DNA of 64,000 nucleotides from Pseudomonas gingeri (GCF_013386115.1 NZ_JACAOR010000013.1:229175-293174); one strand, 5' to 3'; shown: positions 1 through 9,056, numbered from the stretch's first letter. The notes: generated by a model from the sequence alone, not told the origin. Program-made: numbers and translations.

Positions 1-556
1 CAGCGGTTTTAGCAGCAGGTTTTGCAGCCGGCTTGGCGGCGGCGGGTTTGGCAGCGGCTGGTTTCGCGGCTGGCTTAGCAGCAGCAGTTTTGGCAGCGGC
101 AGGTTTTGCAGCCGGCTTGGCAGCGGCAACCTTGGCCGGAGCGGCAGGCTTGGCGGCGCGGGTGGACAGGGCCTTGGTCACGGCCTCTTTCACACGGCCA
201 ACACCTTGCGCCAGTTTCAGGCTCTCTTGCGCATCGCGCTTGAGTTGCAGGATGTAGGTACGGGTTTCGGACTGGCTGGCTTTCAGCTTGTCGAGCAGCT
301 CTTCCAGTTCCCCCACTGCGCTCTTGGCCTTGGCTTGTGCCTTGGCTTTTCCGGCAGTAGCGGCTTCCTGCAATTTGGTGCGGGACTTGTGCAGTTTTTC
401 CTGTGCTTTACCGCGTTGCTTTTCCAGTTTGGCGAGCAGTTTTTCAGCATCAGCCAAGGCTTGGGAACAAGCGTTTTCCAAATGCTCGAGCAGGCTGCCC
501 GACAACTGTTGGAGTAAGTGCAACGGAGTATTTACAGGCTTCTTGGTGGCCGACAT
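1..556 (-). CDS. algP: AlgP, histone H1-like Ala/Lys/Pro-rich protein (partial, C-terminus beyond window)
   Basis: Reads leftward from an ATG at 556 preceded by a strong ribosome site (CCAGGAGGTAAACC) and stays open to the window edge, so about 185 residues are visible and the stop lies outside. Residues 1 to about 125 form a Gln/Lys/Glu-rich helical, probably coiled-coil domain. From there the protein becomes repeats of the AAKPA/KPAAAKP type, like eukaryotic histone H1 tails. The family (AlgP/AlgR3 of P. aeruginosa) is a nucleoid-associated DNA-binding protein linked to transcription of alginate genes. The repeat tract is unstable in known strains, so its length is strain-specific. Neighbours fit: rsd/algQ lies close by, as in P. 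aeruginosa. Confidence 0.93.
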   Translation of the reverse strand, partial: MSATKKPVNTPLHLLQQLSGSLLEHLENACSQALADAEKLLAKLEKQRGKAQEKLHKSRTKLQEAATAGKAKAQAKAKSAVGELEELLDKLKASQSETRTYILQLKRDAQESLKLAQGVGRVKEAVTKALSTRAAKPAAPAKVAAAKPAAKPAAAKTAAAKPAAKPAAAKPAAAKPAAKPAAKTA

Positions 557-888
557 GGTTTACCTCCTGGCTGACGTGAGTGCGGCTCATACTAGCCCTC
601 TGTGACTACCGCCGCTAGGGCATGTTGACAGTATCGAATGGCTGGCGTTGCATGCTGCAAAAAATGTTCTTCGGGATCATCGGACGAACACAGAAATCGC
701 CGATAAAATTCCCCTCGCACAGGCGATATTTCGTCGTGTTTTTCCGGACCGCGTCCCCACTCTTTTTCGCGTTCCACCACCCGCTTCGAGCACACCGCAA
801 TCGGCGGTTTTTCAGGGCGCCGCGAGTTCTCCAACAACCGTCGCGCAGCACTGGCATAATCCTTCGGATCTCAGGTCGGAGAGTCCCC
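557..888. other. Intergenic region between divergent algP and FKBP genes
   Basis: This 332-base stretch separates two divergent genes and must hold both promoters. Short frames can be read on both strands but none has a plausible ribosome site or recognisable product. A CATAAT hexamer at 855-860, upstream of the FKBP ATG, could be a -10 box, but I find no good -35 at normal spacing. Nothing else is evident. Confidence 0.6.
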
Positions 889-1554
889 ATGTCGCGTTAT
901 CTACTGCTGTCGTTGTGTCTTGTCTTGCCACTGGCCCATGCCGCGCCAGAAGAAAAAACCGACGATGCCCATGACCTCGCCTACAGCCTCGGCGCCAGTC
1001 TCGGCGAACGCTTGCGCCAGGAAGTTCCGGACCTGCAACTCAAGGCACTGGTCGAAGGTTTGCAGCAGGCTTACCAGGGCAAGCCGCTGGCCCTGAAGGA
1101 CGAACGCATCGAGCAGGTCCTGGCCGCTCACGAAGCCCGGGCCGCCGAGGAAGCGGCAAAACCGCAAAGCGAGATTGCCCTCGAAGCCGAGAAGAAATTC
1201 CTCGCCGAGGAAAAAGCCAAACCGGGTGTCCGAGAACTGGCCGACGGCATCCTCGTGACCGAACTGACACCGGGCACCGGTGCAAAAGTGGCTGCCAATG
1301 GCCGGGTGCAAGTGCGGTATGTGGGCCACCTGCCCAATGGCACGGTGTTCGACCAGAACAGCCAACCGCAATGGTTTCGCCTGGACAGCGTGATCGATGG
1401 CTGGCGCAGTGCGCTGCCGCAGATGCCGGTGGGGGCGAAGTGGCGTCTGGTGCTGCCTTCGGCACAAGCCTATGGCGCGGATGGCGCGGGTGACCTGATC
1501 GCCCCGTATACGCCGCTGGTGTTCGATATCGAGTTGCTGGGCGTCGCCAGCTGA
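889..1554 (+). CDS. FKBP-type peptidyl-prolyl cis-trans isomerase, exported
   Basis: 221 residues. The ATG at 889 was chosen over upstream in-frame starts because it has GGAGAG upstream and opens with a signal peptide (MSRYLLLSLC..., predicted cleavage after LAHA near residue 18). Residues about 25-115 match the FKBP-type N-terminal dimerisation domain (AYSLGASLGERL, helix-rich), and 120-221 the FKBP catalytic fold, with VRYVGHLPNGTVFDQN and a C-terminal FDIELL strand. The family catalyses cis-trans isomerisation of prolyl bonds and acts as a chaperone, here expected in the periplasm. It is the FklB/Mip-like type usually found between algP and algQ in Pseudomonas. Convergent with rsd. Confidence 0.92.
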   Translation: MSRYLLLSLCLVLPLAHAAPEEKTDDAHDLAYSLGASLGERLRQEVPDLQLKALVEGLQQAYQGKPLALKDERIEQVLAAHEARAAEEAAKPQSEIALEAEKKFLAEEKAKPGVRELADGILVTELTPGTGAKVAANGRVQVRYVGHLPNGTVFDQNSQPQWFRLDSVIDGWRSALPQMPVGAKWRLVLPSAQAYGADGAGDLIAPYTPLVFDIELLGVAS

Positions 1555-1570
1555 GCCTGCCCCACAAACG

Positions 1571-1597
1571 AAAAACGGCGCGCCATGCGCACCGTTT
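1571..1597 (-). terminator. Intrinsic terminator downstream of rsd
   Basis: AAACGG and CCGTTT arms enclose a GCG/CGC inner stem with one mismatch. On the minus strand the hairpin is followed by a run of T (five A on the plus strand at 1571-1575). It lies between the convergent FKBP and rsd genes and probably ends the rsd transcript. Confidence 0.6.
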
Positions 1598-1617
1598 CAG
1601 TGGAGAATCGCTACACC

Positions 1618-2076
1618 TCAGGCCTGGGCGACCGCCTCTTCCTTGTGTGCGGTGTGCAGCACTTCGATCAGGCAGTCCTCGAGTTCGAAGCGTTCATGCA
1701 GCAGGCCACCGAGCTCCTTGAACTTCTCCGCCACGCATTTGCCGGCGTCGCACAGGTCGTTGAAGGCCAGCAGTTTTTCGGTGATCACATCGATACGGGG
1801 ATAGATCGTCTCGGCCAGTTCCAGCCCGCGCTTGTCGCCGAATGCCTTGGCCTCGCCGGTCAGCTGTTCGTAGATTTCGAAGTGACCGGCCGACACGTAG
1901 TCCACCAGGACCCCGCAGAACTCCTGCAGCGGCTGGCGATTGTCCGCCAGGGCTCCGGGCTCGGCACCGAGAGCATCATAAGCCCGTACCAGTTCGTGAC
2001 GCGCCTGCAACCAGCGGTCGATCAGCAGATGCACTCCACCCCAGCGTTCCTGAGCATTCTGACAACTTTCGAGCAT
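1618..2076 (-). CDS. rsd: Rsd/AlgQ family anti-sigma-70 regulator
   Basis: 152 residues, all helical, with the Rsd/AlgQ signature: an N-terminal ERWGGVHLLIDRWL helix and a middle region VDYVSAGHFEIYEQL. The family binds region 4 of sigma-70 (RpoD) and shifts RNA polymerase toward alternative sigma factors in stationary phase. In P. aeruginosa AlgQ also affects alginate and siderophore synthesis. The start ATG follows GGGAAGAG at good spacing. The gene lies downstream of dsbB on the same strand, but the 190-base gap suggests its own promoter. A weak terminator follows it. Confidence 0.95.
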   Translation of the reverse strand: MLESCQNAQERWGGVHLLIDRWLQARHELVRAYDALGAEPGALADNRQPLQEFCGVLVDYVSAGHFEIYEQLTGEAKAFGDKRGLELAETIYPRIDVITEKLLAFNDLCDAGKCVAEKFKELGGLLHERFELEDCLIEVLHTAHKEEAVAQA

Positions 2077-2268
2077 GGTGATCTCTTCCCTTCTGGGTCA
2101 TGCCGCCCGACACCTCGTACACGCCGAGGATCCTGACTTGGCCAAACAGAACAACCTATTTGCGATAACACGTGCGGGCCAGATTATGCCCGCACGACAC
2201 CTGCTTCAAGGTACGCAGGAGATAAAGTTCATACAAGTGTTTAATCCGGAGGGCGACTACCGGTTGCT

Positions 2269-2781
2269 TCACGCGCGGCGTTCAGCGCCGGTGGCCGGGC
2301 CAACTATCTGATAGATCGCCAGAATACTCATGCCGACAAAGGCCAGCAGGCTCCACTCGGGCAGACTCAGGTCGAACAGGGTCCAGTGGATCTGCGCGCA
2401 CTCGGCGGTCGCCCGGAACATCAGGACCAACGCCTTGAAAGGCGAGACCTGTTGCATCAGGCAATGCAGGCCGGGCTGGCAGATCATCAGTTCCTCTATC
2501 GGCACCCGCTGCAGCAGGACCTGCCGGGCCGCGGTCGCCGCCCCCGCCAGGACGAACAGCAACCCCAGCGCACCATAGACCCAACGACCGATGCGCGCCG
2601 GCCCGTGCAAGGCGCCCACCAGGCTGACCAGGCAGAAGCCGCCGAGGAACAGGCGCTGCATCACGCACAGCGAGCACGGCTCCAGCCCGACTCCATACTC
2701 CAGGTACAACGATGCCCCCATGACCAGGGCCGCTGCCAGAAAAGCCAGGGAGAACAGAGAACGTGAGCGGGCCAAGAACAT
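2269..2781 (-). CDS. dsbB: Disulfide bond formation protein DsbB (DsbH-like)
   Basis: 170 residues with four predicted transmembrane helices (about 10-28, 42-60, 68-86, 143-162). The first cysteine pair is EPCSLC (C36, C39); the second periplasmic loop carries C101, C107 and C128. DsbB reoxidises periplasmic DsbA and passes electrons to quinone in the inner membrane. C101 and C107 are close together in addition to C128, so which two make the second catalytic pair is uncertain. Pseudomonads usually have two DsbB paralogues; this one sits where the DsbH copy lies in P. aeruginosa, between hemY and rsd. Confidence 0.92.
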   Translation of the reverse strand: MFLARSRSLFSLAFLAAALVMGASLYLEYGVGLEPCSLCVMQRLFLGGFCLVSLVGALHGPARIGRWVYGALGLLFVLAGAATAARQVLLQRVPIEELMICQPGLHCLMQQVSPFKALVLMFRATAECAQIHWTLFDLSLPEWSLLAFVGMSILAIYQIVGPATGAERRA

Positions 2782-3006
2782 GGCTTTTCCGTAACAGGAG
2801 AGACAGGCAGTTACGGTAGAGGAAAGGCCTTGGCCCTTTCAAGGCGGGCCGCAGCAGATAATTCCTCAAGCCTGTAGGGAATTACCGACAGACATCCTAT
2901 GAAACCATTAAGTAGCGAGTAGGATTTCGGTATCAGAGCATTACAGGGAAATAGGCCGGGGGCCTGAGACGGGTCGCCCATCACGGACCACCCGCCCCGA
3001 TCTCGC

Positions 3007-4245
3007 CTAGGCGCTCACCGGTACCGGCAGCGGCAACGCGAGCAAGCGTTCGTCCAGCAGGCCAAGACCTTCCTGGAACAGTTGGTTGCTGCGCTCGGTA
3101 TCTCCCAACTGGGCCAGCAGCCTGGCCAGTTCGGCACAGGCTTCCGGGTTGCGCTGTACCCGCAGGCTCCCTTCCAGATAATCGCGAGCCTTGCCCCACA
3201 GGCTGTTCTGCAGGCACAGGCGCCCCAGTGTCAGCAACAGGCTGGCATCCGCCGGATGGTCCTTGAGCCAGCCCTCGGCGGTCTGCAGCTGGCGAGCCGG
3301 ATCGCGCCCGCGCAGCAGCCCGTAGAGGCGCGCCAGATGGCTGTCGTACTGACGCTTGAGCGCCGCGCGCAAGACCTCCTCGGCCTGCACCTCGGCCCCC
3401 AGCCGGCGCAGTTGCTCGGCATAAGCCAGCACCAGTTGCGGCTCCTGCCGCTGAGCCGCGGACAATTGCTGCCAGGCCCGCTCCAGCGACTGCAGGCCGG
3501 CCTCGCCATCCTCTTCACGACGCGCCGCCAGACCGAGGTTTTCGCCCCACGCGCGCCGCTCCAGTTCGACCAGCTCGCTTTGCGGCAACGCCTTGTCCTT
3601 GCGCAGTTCCGGCAGCAGCCGGACCACCGCCGACCAGTCGCCCCGCTGCTGATGCAGCCGTTGCAACTGGCGCAGCACCTGGACACTGTGGGGATGCAGC
3701 TCATGCATGGCCTGCAGCGTACCCAAAGCACCCTCGGTATCGCCACGGTCCACTTGCAACTGCGCGTGACTCAGCGCAATCGCCAGCTCGGCCTGCGGCT
3801 GGCGCGTCAGGGCGCGTTCCAGCAGGCTGTCGCACTCTTCATATTTACCCTGCTCATTGGCCGCACGCGCCGCGCCGAGGTAATAAAGCAGCGGCTGGCG
3901 CTCAGCCTCGGCAGCCCGATGCAGGTGTTTCTGGGCACTGGCCCAGCGACCTTCGGCGAGATCCATCTGGCCTTGTTCGATGGCCAGCTGGATCCGCCGG
4001 CTACGGTTGCGCCGGGACCAGGGGTTGGCCGCCGAACTCGACGCCGTGACCAGGCCGACGAGGAACCTGAGCAGTCGATAGGCCAGCCACAGCACCAGCA
4101 GCACGGCCAGGAATGCCCACAGGCTGGATTCGTAACGGAAGCTGTCATAGGCGATCAGGACGTAGCCGGCATGCCTGGAAATCGCGAAGCCCAGCAGACC
4201 TACCGCGACGATGACCAGCAGTGCAATCGCGATAAACCGTTTCAT
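3007..4245 (-). CDS. hemY: HemY-type TPR membrane protein of the haem operon
   Basis: 412 residues. Two N-terminal membrane segments (about 3-22 and 43-67) are followed by a large cytoplasmic domain of TPR-like helical repeats (for example RWASAQKHLHRAAEA, KYEECDSLLERAL, WGKARDYLEGSLRV). It belongs to the HemY_N/TPR family found at the end of hemCDXY operons; it is not protoporphyrinogen oxidase despite the shared name. Biochemical role is uncertain; family members associate with late haem synthesis enzymes. Its ATG overlaps the hemX stop in an ATGA at 4242-4245, so the two are translationally coupled. Confidence 0.92.
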   Translation of the reverse strand: MKRFIAIALLVIVAVGLLGFAISRHAGYVLIAYDSFRYESSLWAFLAVLLVLWLAYRLLRFLVGLVTASSSAANPWSRRNRSRRIQLAIEQGQMDLAEGRWASAQKHLHRAAEAERQPLLYYLGAARAANEQGKYEECDSLLERALTRQPQAELAIALSHAQLQVDRGDTEGALGTLQAMHELHPHSVQVLRQLQRLHQQRGDWSAVVRLLPELRKDKALPQSELVELERRAWGENLGLAARREEDGEAGLQSLERAWQQLSAAQRQEPQLVLAYAEQLRRLGAEVQAEEVLRAALKRQYDSHLARLYGLLRGRDPARQLQTAEGWLKDHPADASLLLTLGRLCLQNSLWGKARDYLEGSLRVQRNPEACAELARLLAQLGDTERSNQLFQEGLGLLDERLLALPLPVPVSA

Positions 4246-5369
4246 GGACTGGTCTCCTGCGCCGGGTTGGCACTACCGCTCACCGGCGTGTCGGCTTCCA
4301 CGTGGCGCCGCTCGAGATAGGCCTGGACGGCACCGAGGGTCGCAGCCAGGTCCGGGGTCAGCACTGTCACCGGTTTGCGGCTCAGTTCGCTGAGCTGCTC
4401 GACCATGACCTTGCTCTGCGGGTTGTCCGGATTGAAGCTGCCGGTCAACACATCGCGAGCTTCCGTCAGCGCCTGGGTGTAAACCCCCGCCTGGCCGTTC
4501 AGGGCCGCCCATTGCGCCTGCTCCAGCGCCAGGCTCAAGGCCAGGCGGACCTGGGTCAGGCTCTGCCCGGCGAGCAACGGCCGGATGTTCTTGTTGGCGT
4601 TGAAGTCGATACGGATATAACGCGAGATCTCGTCCCACCACTGCGCCCAGCGACTGGCGCCGTCGCCATCGGAGGTCAGGCCCAGCAGGGAGTCGCCGCG
4701 GTCCTTGTACTCCGGTGCCAGTTCGTTGAGCTGCGCGACCTGGTCACGCAAGGCGCCCAGTTGCAGGAACAGTCCGGTGCGATCCGGCTGCTCGGTACTG
4801 CGCAGCGCTGCCAGGCTCTTGGCCAATTGTTCGCGGGCGGCAAAGGAGCCCGGGTCGTTCTGTTCACGCAGGATATCGTCGGCACCCTGCACCAGGGCCA
4901 GGGCACTGGTGATGTCCTGCAACGCCGACAGGCGCAGCGTGGCCAGGCGCAACAGGTGCTCGGCCTCGGCCAGGCGCCAGTCCTTGCGGCTGGCGCCCAG
5001 CACGCTTTCCAGACGCTGGCCCAGGCGCTGCTGATCGCCCTGCAACTGCGCCACCAGGCGCCGGCGGTCCTCCAGTTCGGCGGCACCCGGCAGTTGGTCC
5101 AGGCGCGCGGCCAACTGCTGTTCGCTCAGCTTGAGCGACTGCGCCTGGTTGCCCAGTTCCTGCAGTTGCCCGCCCTGCTGCTGGTGATTGGCCTGCAGGT
5201 TGCGCACCTGCCAGACACCCCAGCCGCCCGCGGCCACACCGGCGGCACCCAGCAGCAACGCCAGGATCGCCAGACCATTGCCACGGCGCTCGACAGGCGC
5301 CACCGGCGGTTTGACCGGCGCCTCGGGCACCGGTTGAGCTTCTTCTTTTGGCAAGGCTGTTTCGCTCAC
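4242..5369 (-). CDS. hemX: HemX, membrane-anchored uroporphyrinogen-III C-methyltransferase-like protein
   Basis: 375 residues from a GTG at 5369, preceded by AAGGATGG; longer in-frame extensions run into the hemD coding region and lack a ribosome site. A Pro/Glu-rich cytoplasmic N-terminus (about 1-28) is followed by one membrane helix (GNGLAILALLLGAAGVA, about 31-55) and a long periplasmic helical and coiled-coil domain rich in Gln and Leu. The family is annotated as uroporphyrin-III C-methyltransferase, but it lacks the SAM-binding fold of CobA/CysG, so enzymatic function is doubtful. It follows hemD by 17 bases and overlaps hemY. Confidence 0.92.
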   Translation of the reverse strand: MSETALPKEEAQPVPEAPVKPPVAPVERRGNGLAILALLLGAAGVAAGGWGVWQVRNLQANHQQQGGQLQELGNQAQSLKLSEQQLAARLDQLPGAAELEDRRRLVAQLQGDQQRLGQRLESVLGASRKDWRLAEAEHLLRLATLRLSALQDITSALALVQGADDILREQNDPGSFAAREQLAKSLAALRSTEQPDRTGLFLQLGALRDQVAQLNELAPEYKDRGDSLLGLTSDGDGASRWAQWWDEISRYIRIDFNANKNIRPLLAGQSLTQVRLALSLALEQAQWAALNGQAGVYTQALTEARDVLTGSFNPDNPQSKVMVEQLSELSRKPVTVLTPDLAATLGAVQAYLERRHVEADTPVSGSANPAQETSP

Positions 5370-5386
5370 GTATCCATCCTTTGCAT

Positions 5387-6154
5387 TCAGAAAGCGGGTA
5401 CGGGGAACTCCCGTAGCGCCGCCAGCAAAGCCGTGGCGTTGGCACCACGACAATCCACAACATGTTGAGCCCCGGCGGCACGAGCCATCTGCGCCACCCG
5501 GGGGCTTGGAACAAACAACGGCAACCGGGCCACTTCCGGCCAGGCCGCGCCCGCCAACTGCCGCAGGTGTTCAAAACCCTGCCCACTGCTGACCACCAGC
5601 CCGTTCAGGCGTTCCGCGCGAATCTGCCCGATCAGGGTGCCCTCGGCATACGCCGGCAGGCAGCGACGATAGAGTTCCAGATAGTCGACACTAGCACCTT
5701 GGCCGCGTAAACGCTCAGCCAGGAGCTCGCGCCCGCCCTCTCCGCGCAGGATCAGCACGCGGGGATCGGGCTGTGCCAGGGCCTCCTGCAAGGCCGGCAG
5801 GTCGAGCAAGGCCTCGCTGTCATCGCCATCGGCCGGATAGTCCACCCGCAGGCCGTAGTCGTCCAGCAAGCGGGCCGTCGCGGCACCGACGGTGAACCAG
5901 GGCAGCAGCGGCGGCTGCGGCCAGTACTGGTCCACCAGGTCCAGTCCCAGGCGCGCGGCCGGCTTGCTGACGACAATCGCCGCCGAATAGAAAGGCAGGT
6001 TGAGAATCTTCGTCAGCCCGGCACCATCGACCACCAGCGGCTCGATTTCCAGCAGCGGCAAGGCACTGCTGAAGATCCCGGCCTCGGCCAGTACCGCCGA
6101 CAGCGCGGTCGACTCATCCGTCGGCCGCGTGAGCAGCAGACGCCAGCCGGTCAT
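5387..6154 (-). CDS. hemD: Uroporphyrinogen-III synthase
   Basis: 255 residues, MTGWRLLLTRP at the start. The ATG overlaps the hemC stop in ATGA (6151-6154). The HemD fold shows as two Rossmann-like halves: LLLTRPTDES at the start, SAAIVVSKPAARLG near 70, ALLRGEGGRELLAERL-type motif (VLILRGEGGREL) near 130, and LFVPSPRVAQMARAAG near 215. It closes hydroxymethylbilane to uroporphyrinogen III with inversion of ring D, directly after HemC in tetrapyrrole synthesis. The family is poorly conserved, but operon position makes the call firm. Confidence 0.95.
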   Translation of the reverse strand: MTGWRLLLTRPTDESTALSAVLAEAGIFSSALPLLEIEPLVVDGAGLTKILNLPFYSAAIVVSKPAARLGLDLVDQYWPQPPLLPWFTVGAATARLLDDYGLRVDYPADGDDSEALLDLPALQEALAQPDPRVLILRGEGGRELLAERLRGQGASVDYLELYRRCLPAYAEGTLIGQIRAERLNGLVVSSGQGFEHLRQLAGAAWPEVARLPLFVPSPRVAQMARAAGAQHVVDCRGANATALLAALREFPVPAF

Positions 6155-7092
6155 TCCTCGCCGGCCTCGCCATAGACGGCCTTGAGAATGACGTCCGCGC
6201 CCTGCCCCAGCAGATCCTCGGCCACCCGCACGCCCAGCGCCCGGGCATCCGCTTGCGGAGCGCGTGCTTCGGCGCTCAGCAGCAGGCCGCCGCTGGGCTG
6301 GCCGACCAGGCCACGCAGCCAGACCTGCTCGCCTTCGAGCACGGCGTAACAGGCGATCGGCACCTGGCAGCCACCGTTGAGGTGCTTGTTCAGGGCCCGC
6401 TCGGCGGTGACCCGTACGGCGGTGTCGGCGTGATGCAGGGGGGCGAGCAGTGCATGGATCTCGCTGTCGGCGCTGCGGCACTCGATACCGACCGCGCCCT
6501 GGCCACCGGCCGGCAGGCTGTCCTCGACGCTGATGGCCGAGGTGATACGGTCTTCGAAACCGAGGCGGATCAGCCCCGCGGCCGCCAGGATGATTGCGTC
6601 GTACTCGCCGGCATCGAGCTTGGCCAGGCGAGTGTTGACGTTGCCGCGCAGGAAACGGATCTGCAGGTCGGGACGGCGGGTCAGCAGTTGCGCCTGGCGG
6701 CGCAGGCTCGACGTGCCGACCACCGCGCCCGGCGGCAACGCATCCAGGCTGGCATGGGTATTGGAGACGAAGGCATCGCGGGGATCTTCACGCTCGCAGA
6801 TGCAGAACAGGCCGAGCCCCTCGGGGAAATCCATCGGCACGTCCTTCATCGAGTGCACGGCGATATCCGCCTCGTGCTCGAGCAGTGCGGTTTCCAGCTC
6901 CTTGACGAACAAACCCTTGCCGCCGATCTTCGACAGCGGCGAGTCGAGCAGCTTGTCGCCGCGACTGACCATCGGTACCAGGGTCACCTTCAACCCCGGG
7001 TGAGCCTGTTCCAGGCGGGCCTTGACGTATTCGGCCTGCCAAAGGGCCAGCGCGCTCTTACGGGTGGCGATGCGGATTTCGCGAGAAGACAT
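6151..7092 (-). CDS. hemC: Porphobilinogen deaminase (hydroxymethylbilane synthase)
   Basis: 313 residues, normal family length. Key motifs: IATRKSALALWQA at the N-terminus, HSMKDVP (about 80-86), GTSSLRRQAQL (126-136), FLRGNVNTRL (147-155) and LNGGCQVPI, where C242 binds the dipyrromethane cofactor. It polymerises four porphobilinogens into hydroxymethylbilane in the cytoplasm. First gene of the hemC-hemD-hemX-hemY operon; the region up to algR (7093-7230) should hold the promoter. As in other pseudomonads it sits downstream of algR, which is known to affect hemC transcription there. Confidence 0.97.
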   Translation of the reverse strand: MSSREIRIATRKSALALWQAEYVKARLEQAHPGLKVTLVPMVSRGDKLLDSPLSKIGGKGLFVKELETALLEHEADIAVHSMKDVPMDFPEGLGLFCICEREDPRDAFVSNTHASLDALPPGAVVGTSSLRRQAQLLTRRPDLQIRFLRGNVNTRLAKLDAGEYDAIILAAAGLIRLGFEDRITSAISVEDSLPAGGQGAVGIECRSADSEIHALLAPLHHADTAVRVTAERALNKHLNGGCQVPIACYAVLEGEQVWLRGLVGQPSGGLLLSAEARAPQADARALGVRVAEDLLGQGADVILKAVYGEAGEE

Positions 7093-7207
7093 GGATCGAT
7101 CCGTACTGAATAGATACGGCAGATAATAACAGTTCAGCCCGGCCAGCTTTGACTTGTATCAGAAAGTCCGCAGCCTCCCTGGCCTGGAACAGCGGACGGA
7201 CAAACCT

Positions 7208-7227
7208 CGGGGCCTGTGACAAGCCCC
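7208..7227 (-). terminator. Hairpin after algR, possible weak terminator
   Basis: CGGGGC and GCCCCG arms with an 8-base loop, immediately beyond the algR stop. Only a short TTTG follows on the minus strand, so termination efficiency is doubtful and read-through into hemC is possible. Confidence 0.4.
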
Positions 7228-7230
7228 GGA

Positions 7231-7977
7231 TCAGAGCTGCTGCATCATCTTGCGCACACCGGCGACATGGCGCCGGCTGACGATCAGCGCATCGCCGTTG
7301 AGGCCCTTGAGGAACAACTGGAAGTGCCCCAGGGGCGTGCGCTGCAGGCGTTCGATGCGTTCGCGGGCCACCAGCGCATTGCGGTGGATACGCACGAAGC
7401 GGTCGCCGAACTCGTCTTCCAGGGCCTTCAGCGGCTCGTCGAGCAGGACTTCGCCGCCTTCGTGGCGCAAGGTCACGTACTTGTGATCCGCGATGAAATA
7501 GATCACCTGGTCGAGGGGAATCAGTTCGATCCCCTTGCGGGTCCGCGCACTGATATGGGTACGCGGTCCGGCGCCGGTTTCCGCGGCCGGGCGGGTCAGC
7601 GCGGCCAGTTGCACGCGGTTGGGCCGCTCGGCCTTCTTCAGGGCCTCGAGCAGATGCTCGGAACGCACCGGCTTGACCAGATAACCCACGGCGCTGACCT
7701 GGAACGCCTCCAGGGCAAACTCGTCATGGGCGGTGCAGAACACCACCGCCGGCGGCGTTTCGCGCTCGCACAGGCGCGCGGCCACCTGCAGGCCATCCAG
7801 GCCCGGCATGCGGATATCGAGCAAGACGACATCCGGCTTGAGGCTGTCGATCAGGGCCAATGCCTCTTCGCCATTGGTGGCGCTGGGCTCCAGGACACTG
7901 TAACCCTCGAGTTCGCCAACCAAACGGCTCAGGCGCTCGCGGGCCAGGGGTTCGTCATCAACGATCAGGACATTCAT
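7231..7977 (-). CDS. algR: AlgR, LytTR-type response regulator
   Basis: 248 residues from the ATG at 7977, which overlaps the algZ stop in ATGA (7974-7977); this is the known AlgR length. Receiver domain 1 to about 120 has acidic D7 and D8 and the phosphoacceptor D54 in VLLDIRMPGLDG, with the conserved lysine in GYLVKPVRSEH. The C-terminal LytTR DNA-binding domain (about 145-245) includes GIELIPLDQVIYFIADHKY and FVRIHRNALVA. In P. aeruginosa AlgR controls alginate, twitching, rhamnolipid and other virulence traits with kinase AlgZ. The alginate operon itself is not in this window. Confidence 0.97.
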   Translation of the reverse strand: MNVLIVDDEPLARERLSRLVGELEGYSVLEPSATNGEEALALIDSLKPDVVLLDIRMPGLDGLQVAARLCERETPPAVVFCTAHDEFALEAFQVSAVGYLVKPVRSEHLLEALKKAERPNRVQLAALTRPAAETGAGPRTHISARTRKGIELIPLDQVIYFIADHKYVTLRHEGGEVLLDEPLKALEDEFGDRFVRIHRNALVARERIERLQRTPLGHFQLFLKGLNGDALIVSRRHVAGVRKMMQQL

Positions 7978-9056
7978 ATTGCGCTGGATTCCTGCGTGAG
8001 TCTCGCACAAGGATAGCGTAGACAGGTGAAGTGACGTCCGTCACGGCGATCCACGCTAAGACTAGCGCGAGGCCCAAAAAGTGCCGTAAGTCGGGCACCA
8101 ATGTTCACCAGCGCCAGTTGAGTACCGCTCGACACCTGCTGCTGGGCAGCATCGTCGTAGGGATTGCTGATACACAATATGAACTCTCCCTCTTTATAGT
8201 CGGCTTCGACTCTGACCACCCCGCCTTCGACCCGCGGCGCGATTCCATAGATCAGAGCGTTTTCCAGCAATGGTTGCAAGGTTAGTTGCGGGATCGGCAA
8301 ATCGTCCGGAATTGTCCCCACCCTCCAGTCCAACTGTAGACGGTTGCCAAGCCGATAGTGTTCGATCGACAAATATCGTTGCGCTAATTCCAGCTCGTCG
8401 CGCCACGACACCAGGTTCCCCGGCTTGGCGAGACTGGCCCGGAACAGGTCCGACAGATCCAGCACCGCCTGCTCGGCCTGCCTCGGGTCGGTCGCCACCA
8501 GGCTGGCAATGCTGTTCAGGCTGTTGAACAGGAAGTGCGGCCTGATCCTCGCCTGCAACGCCTCGAGCCGCGCCTGCAACTCCGCCTGCTGCTGGCGCCG
8601 CCACTGACTCTGCAGGTAAAAGTAGCGCAACATCAGCGCCGACATGATGAGACTGATCAAGCCATGGCGCAGATAACGGCCGAAACTGCCGGCGTCGACC
8701 TGCCGCTCGACAAGGGAAAGGTACTCGGTCAGGGCGGTGCAGATCAGCGTCAGGCCGACCACCAGGGCACAGCACAAGGCACCCGCCACCCCGGGACGCA
8801 GGCGCGCCAGCCAGGACCGGGCGCCACACAGCACCGCCGCCGAGAGCAGCACGATCCACTGCACGTACAGCGAGGTCAGCGCCAGGCGCACCCAGTCGAA
8901 ACCGGCGGGCATCGGCTCGGACAGCACCAGCACCATCACCAGCAACTCGGCCAATATCACCAGCACCAGCAGCGCTTCTGGCAGGCAGAGCTCCGGCAGG
9001 AAGAATTCCGGTGTCGCCGGCGCATCACGCGCCACCTTCGTTCGTGAGATTGGCAT
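7974..9056 (-). CDS. algZ: AlgZ/FimS, LytS-type sensor histidine kinase
   Basis: 360 residues from the ATG at 9056. A GTG 63 bases upstream is possible, but the chosen start gives close to the family length. About four membrane helices lie between 28 and 145 (LPEALLVLVILAELLVMVLV; VQWIVLLSAAVLCG; VAGALCCALVVGLTLICT; GLISLIMSALMLRYFYL). A short coiled coil leads to the His_kinase domain IRPHFLFNSLNS with H174, then an atypical HATPase with PLLENALIYGI. Partner of AlgR, with which it overlaps by four bases. The phosphoacceptor motif is of the LytS rather than the classical type. Confidence 0.95.
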   Translation of the reverse strand: MPISRTKVARDAPATPEFFLPELCLPEALLVLVILAELLVMVLVLSEPMPAGFDWVRLALTSLYVQWIVLLSAAVLCGARSWLARLRPGVAGALCCALVVGLTLICTALTEYLSLVERQVDAGSFGRYLRHGLISLIMSALMLRYFYLQSQWRRQQQAELQARLEALQARIRPHFLFNSLNSIASLVATDPRQAEQAVLDLSDLFRASLAKPGNLVSWRDELELAQRYLSIEHYRLGNRLQLDWRVGTIPDDLPIPQLTLQPLLENALIYGIAPRVEGGVVRVEADYKEGEFILCISNPYDDAAQQQVSSGTQLALVNIGARLTALFGPRASLSVDRRDGRHFTCLRYPCARLTQESSAI

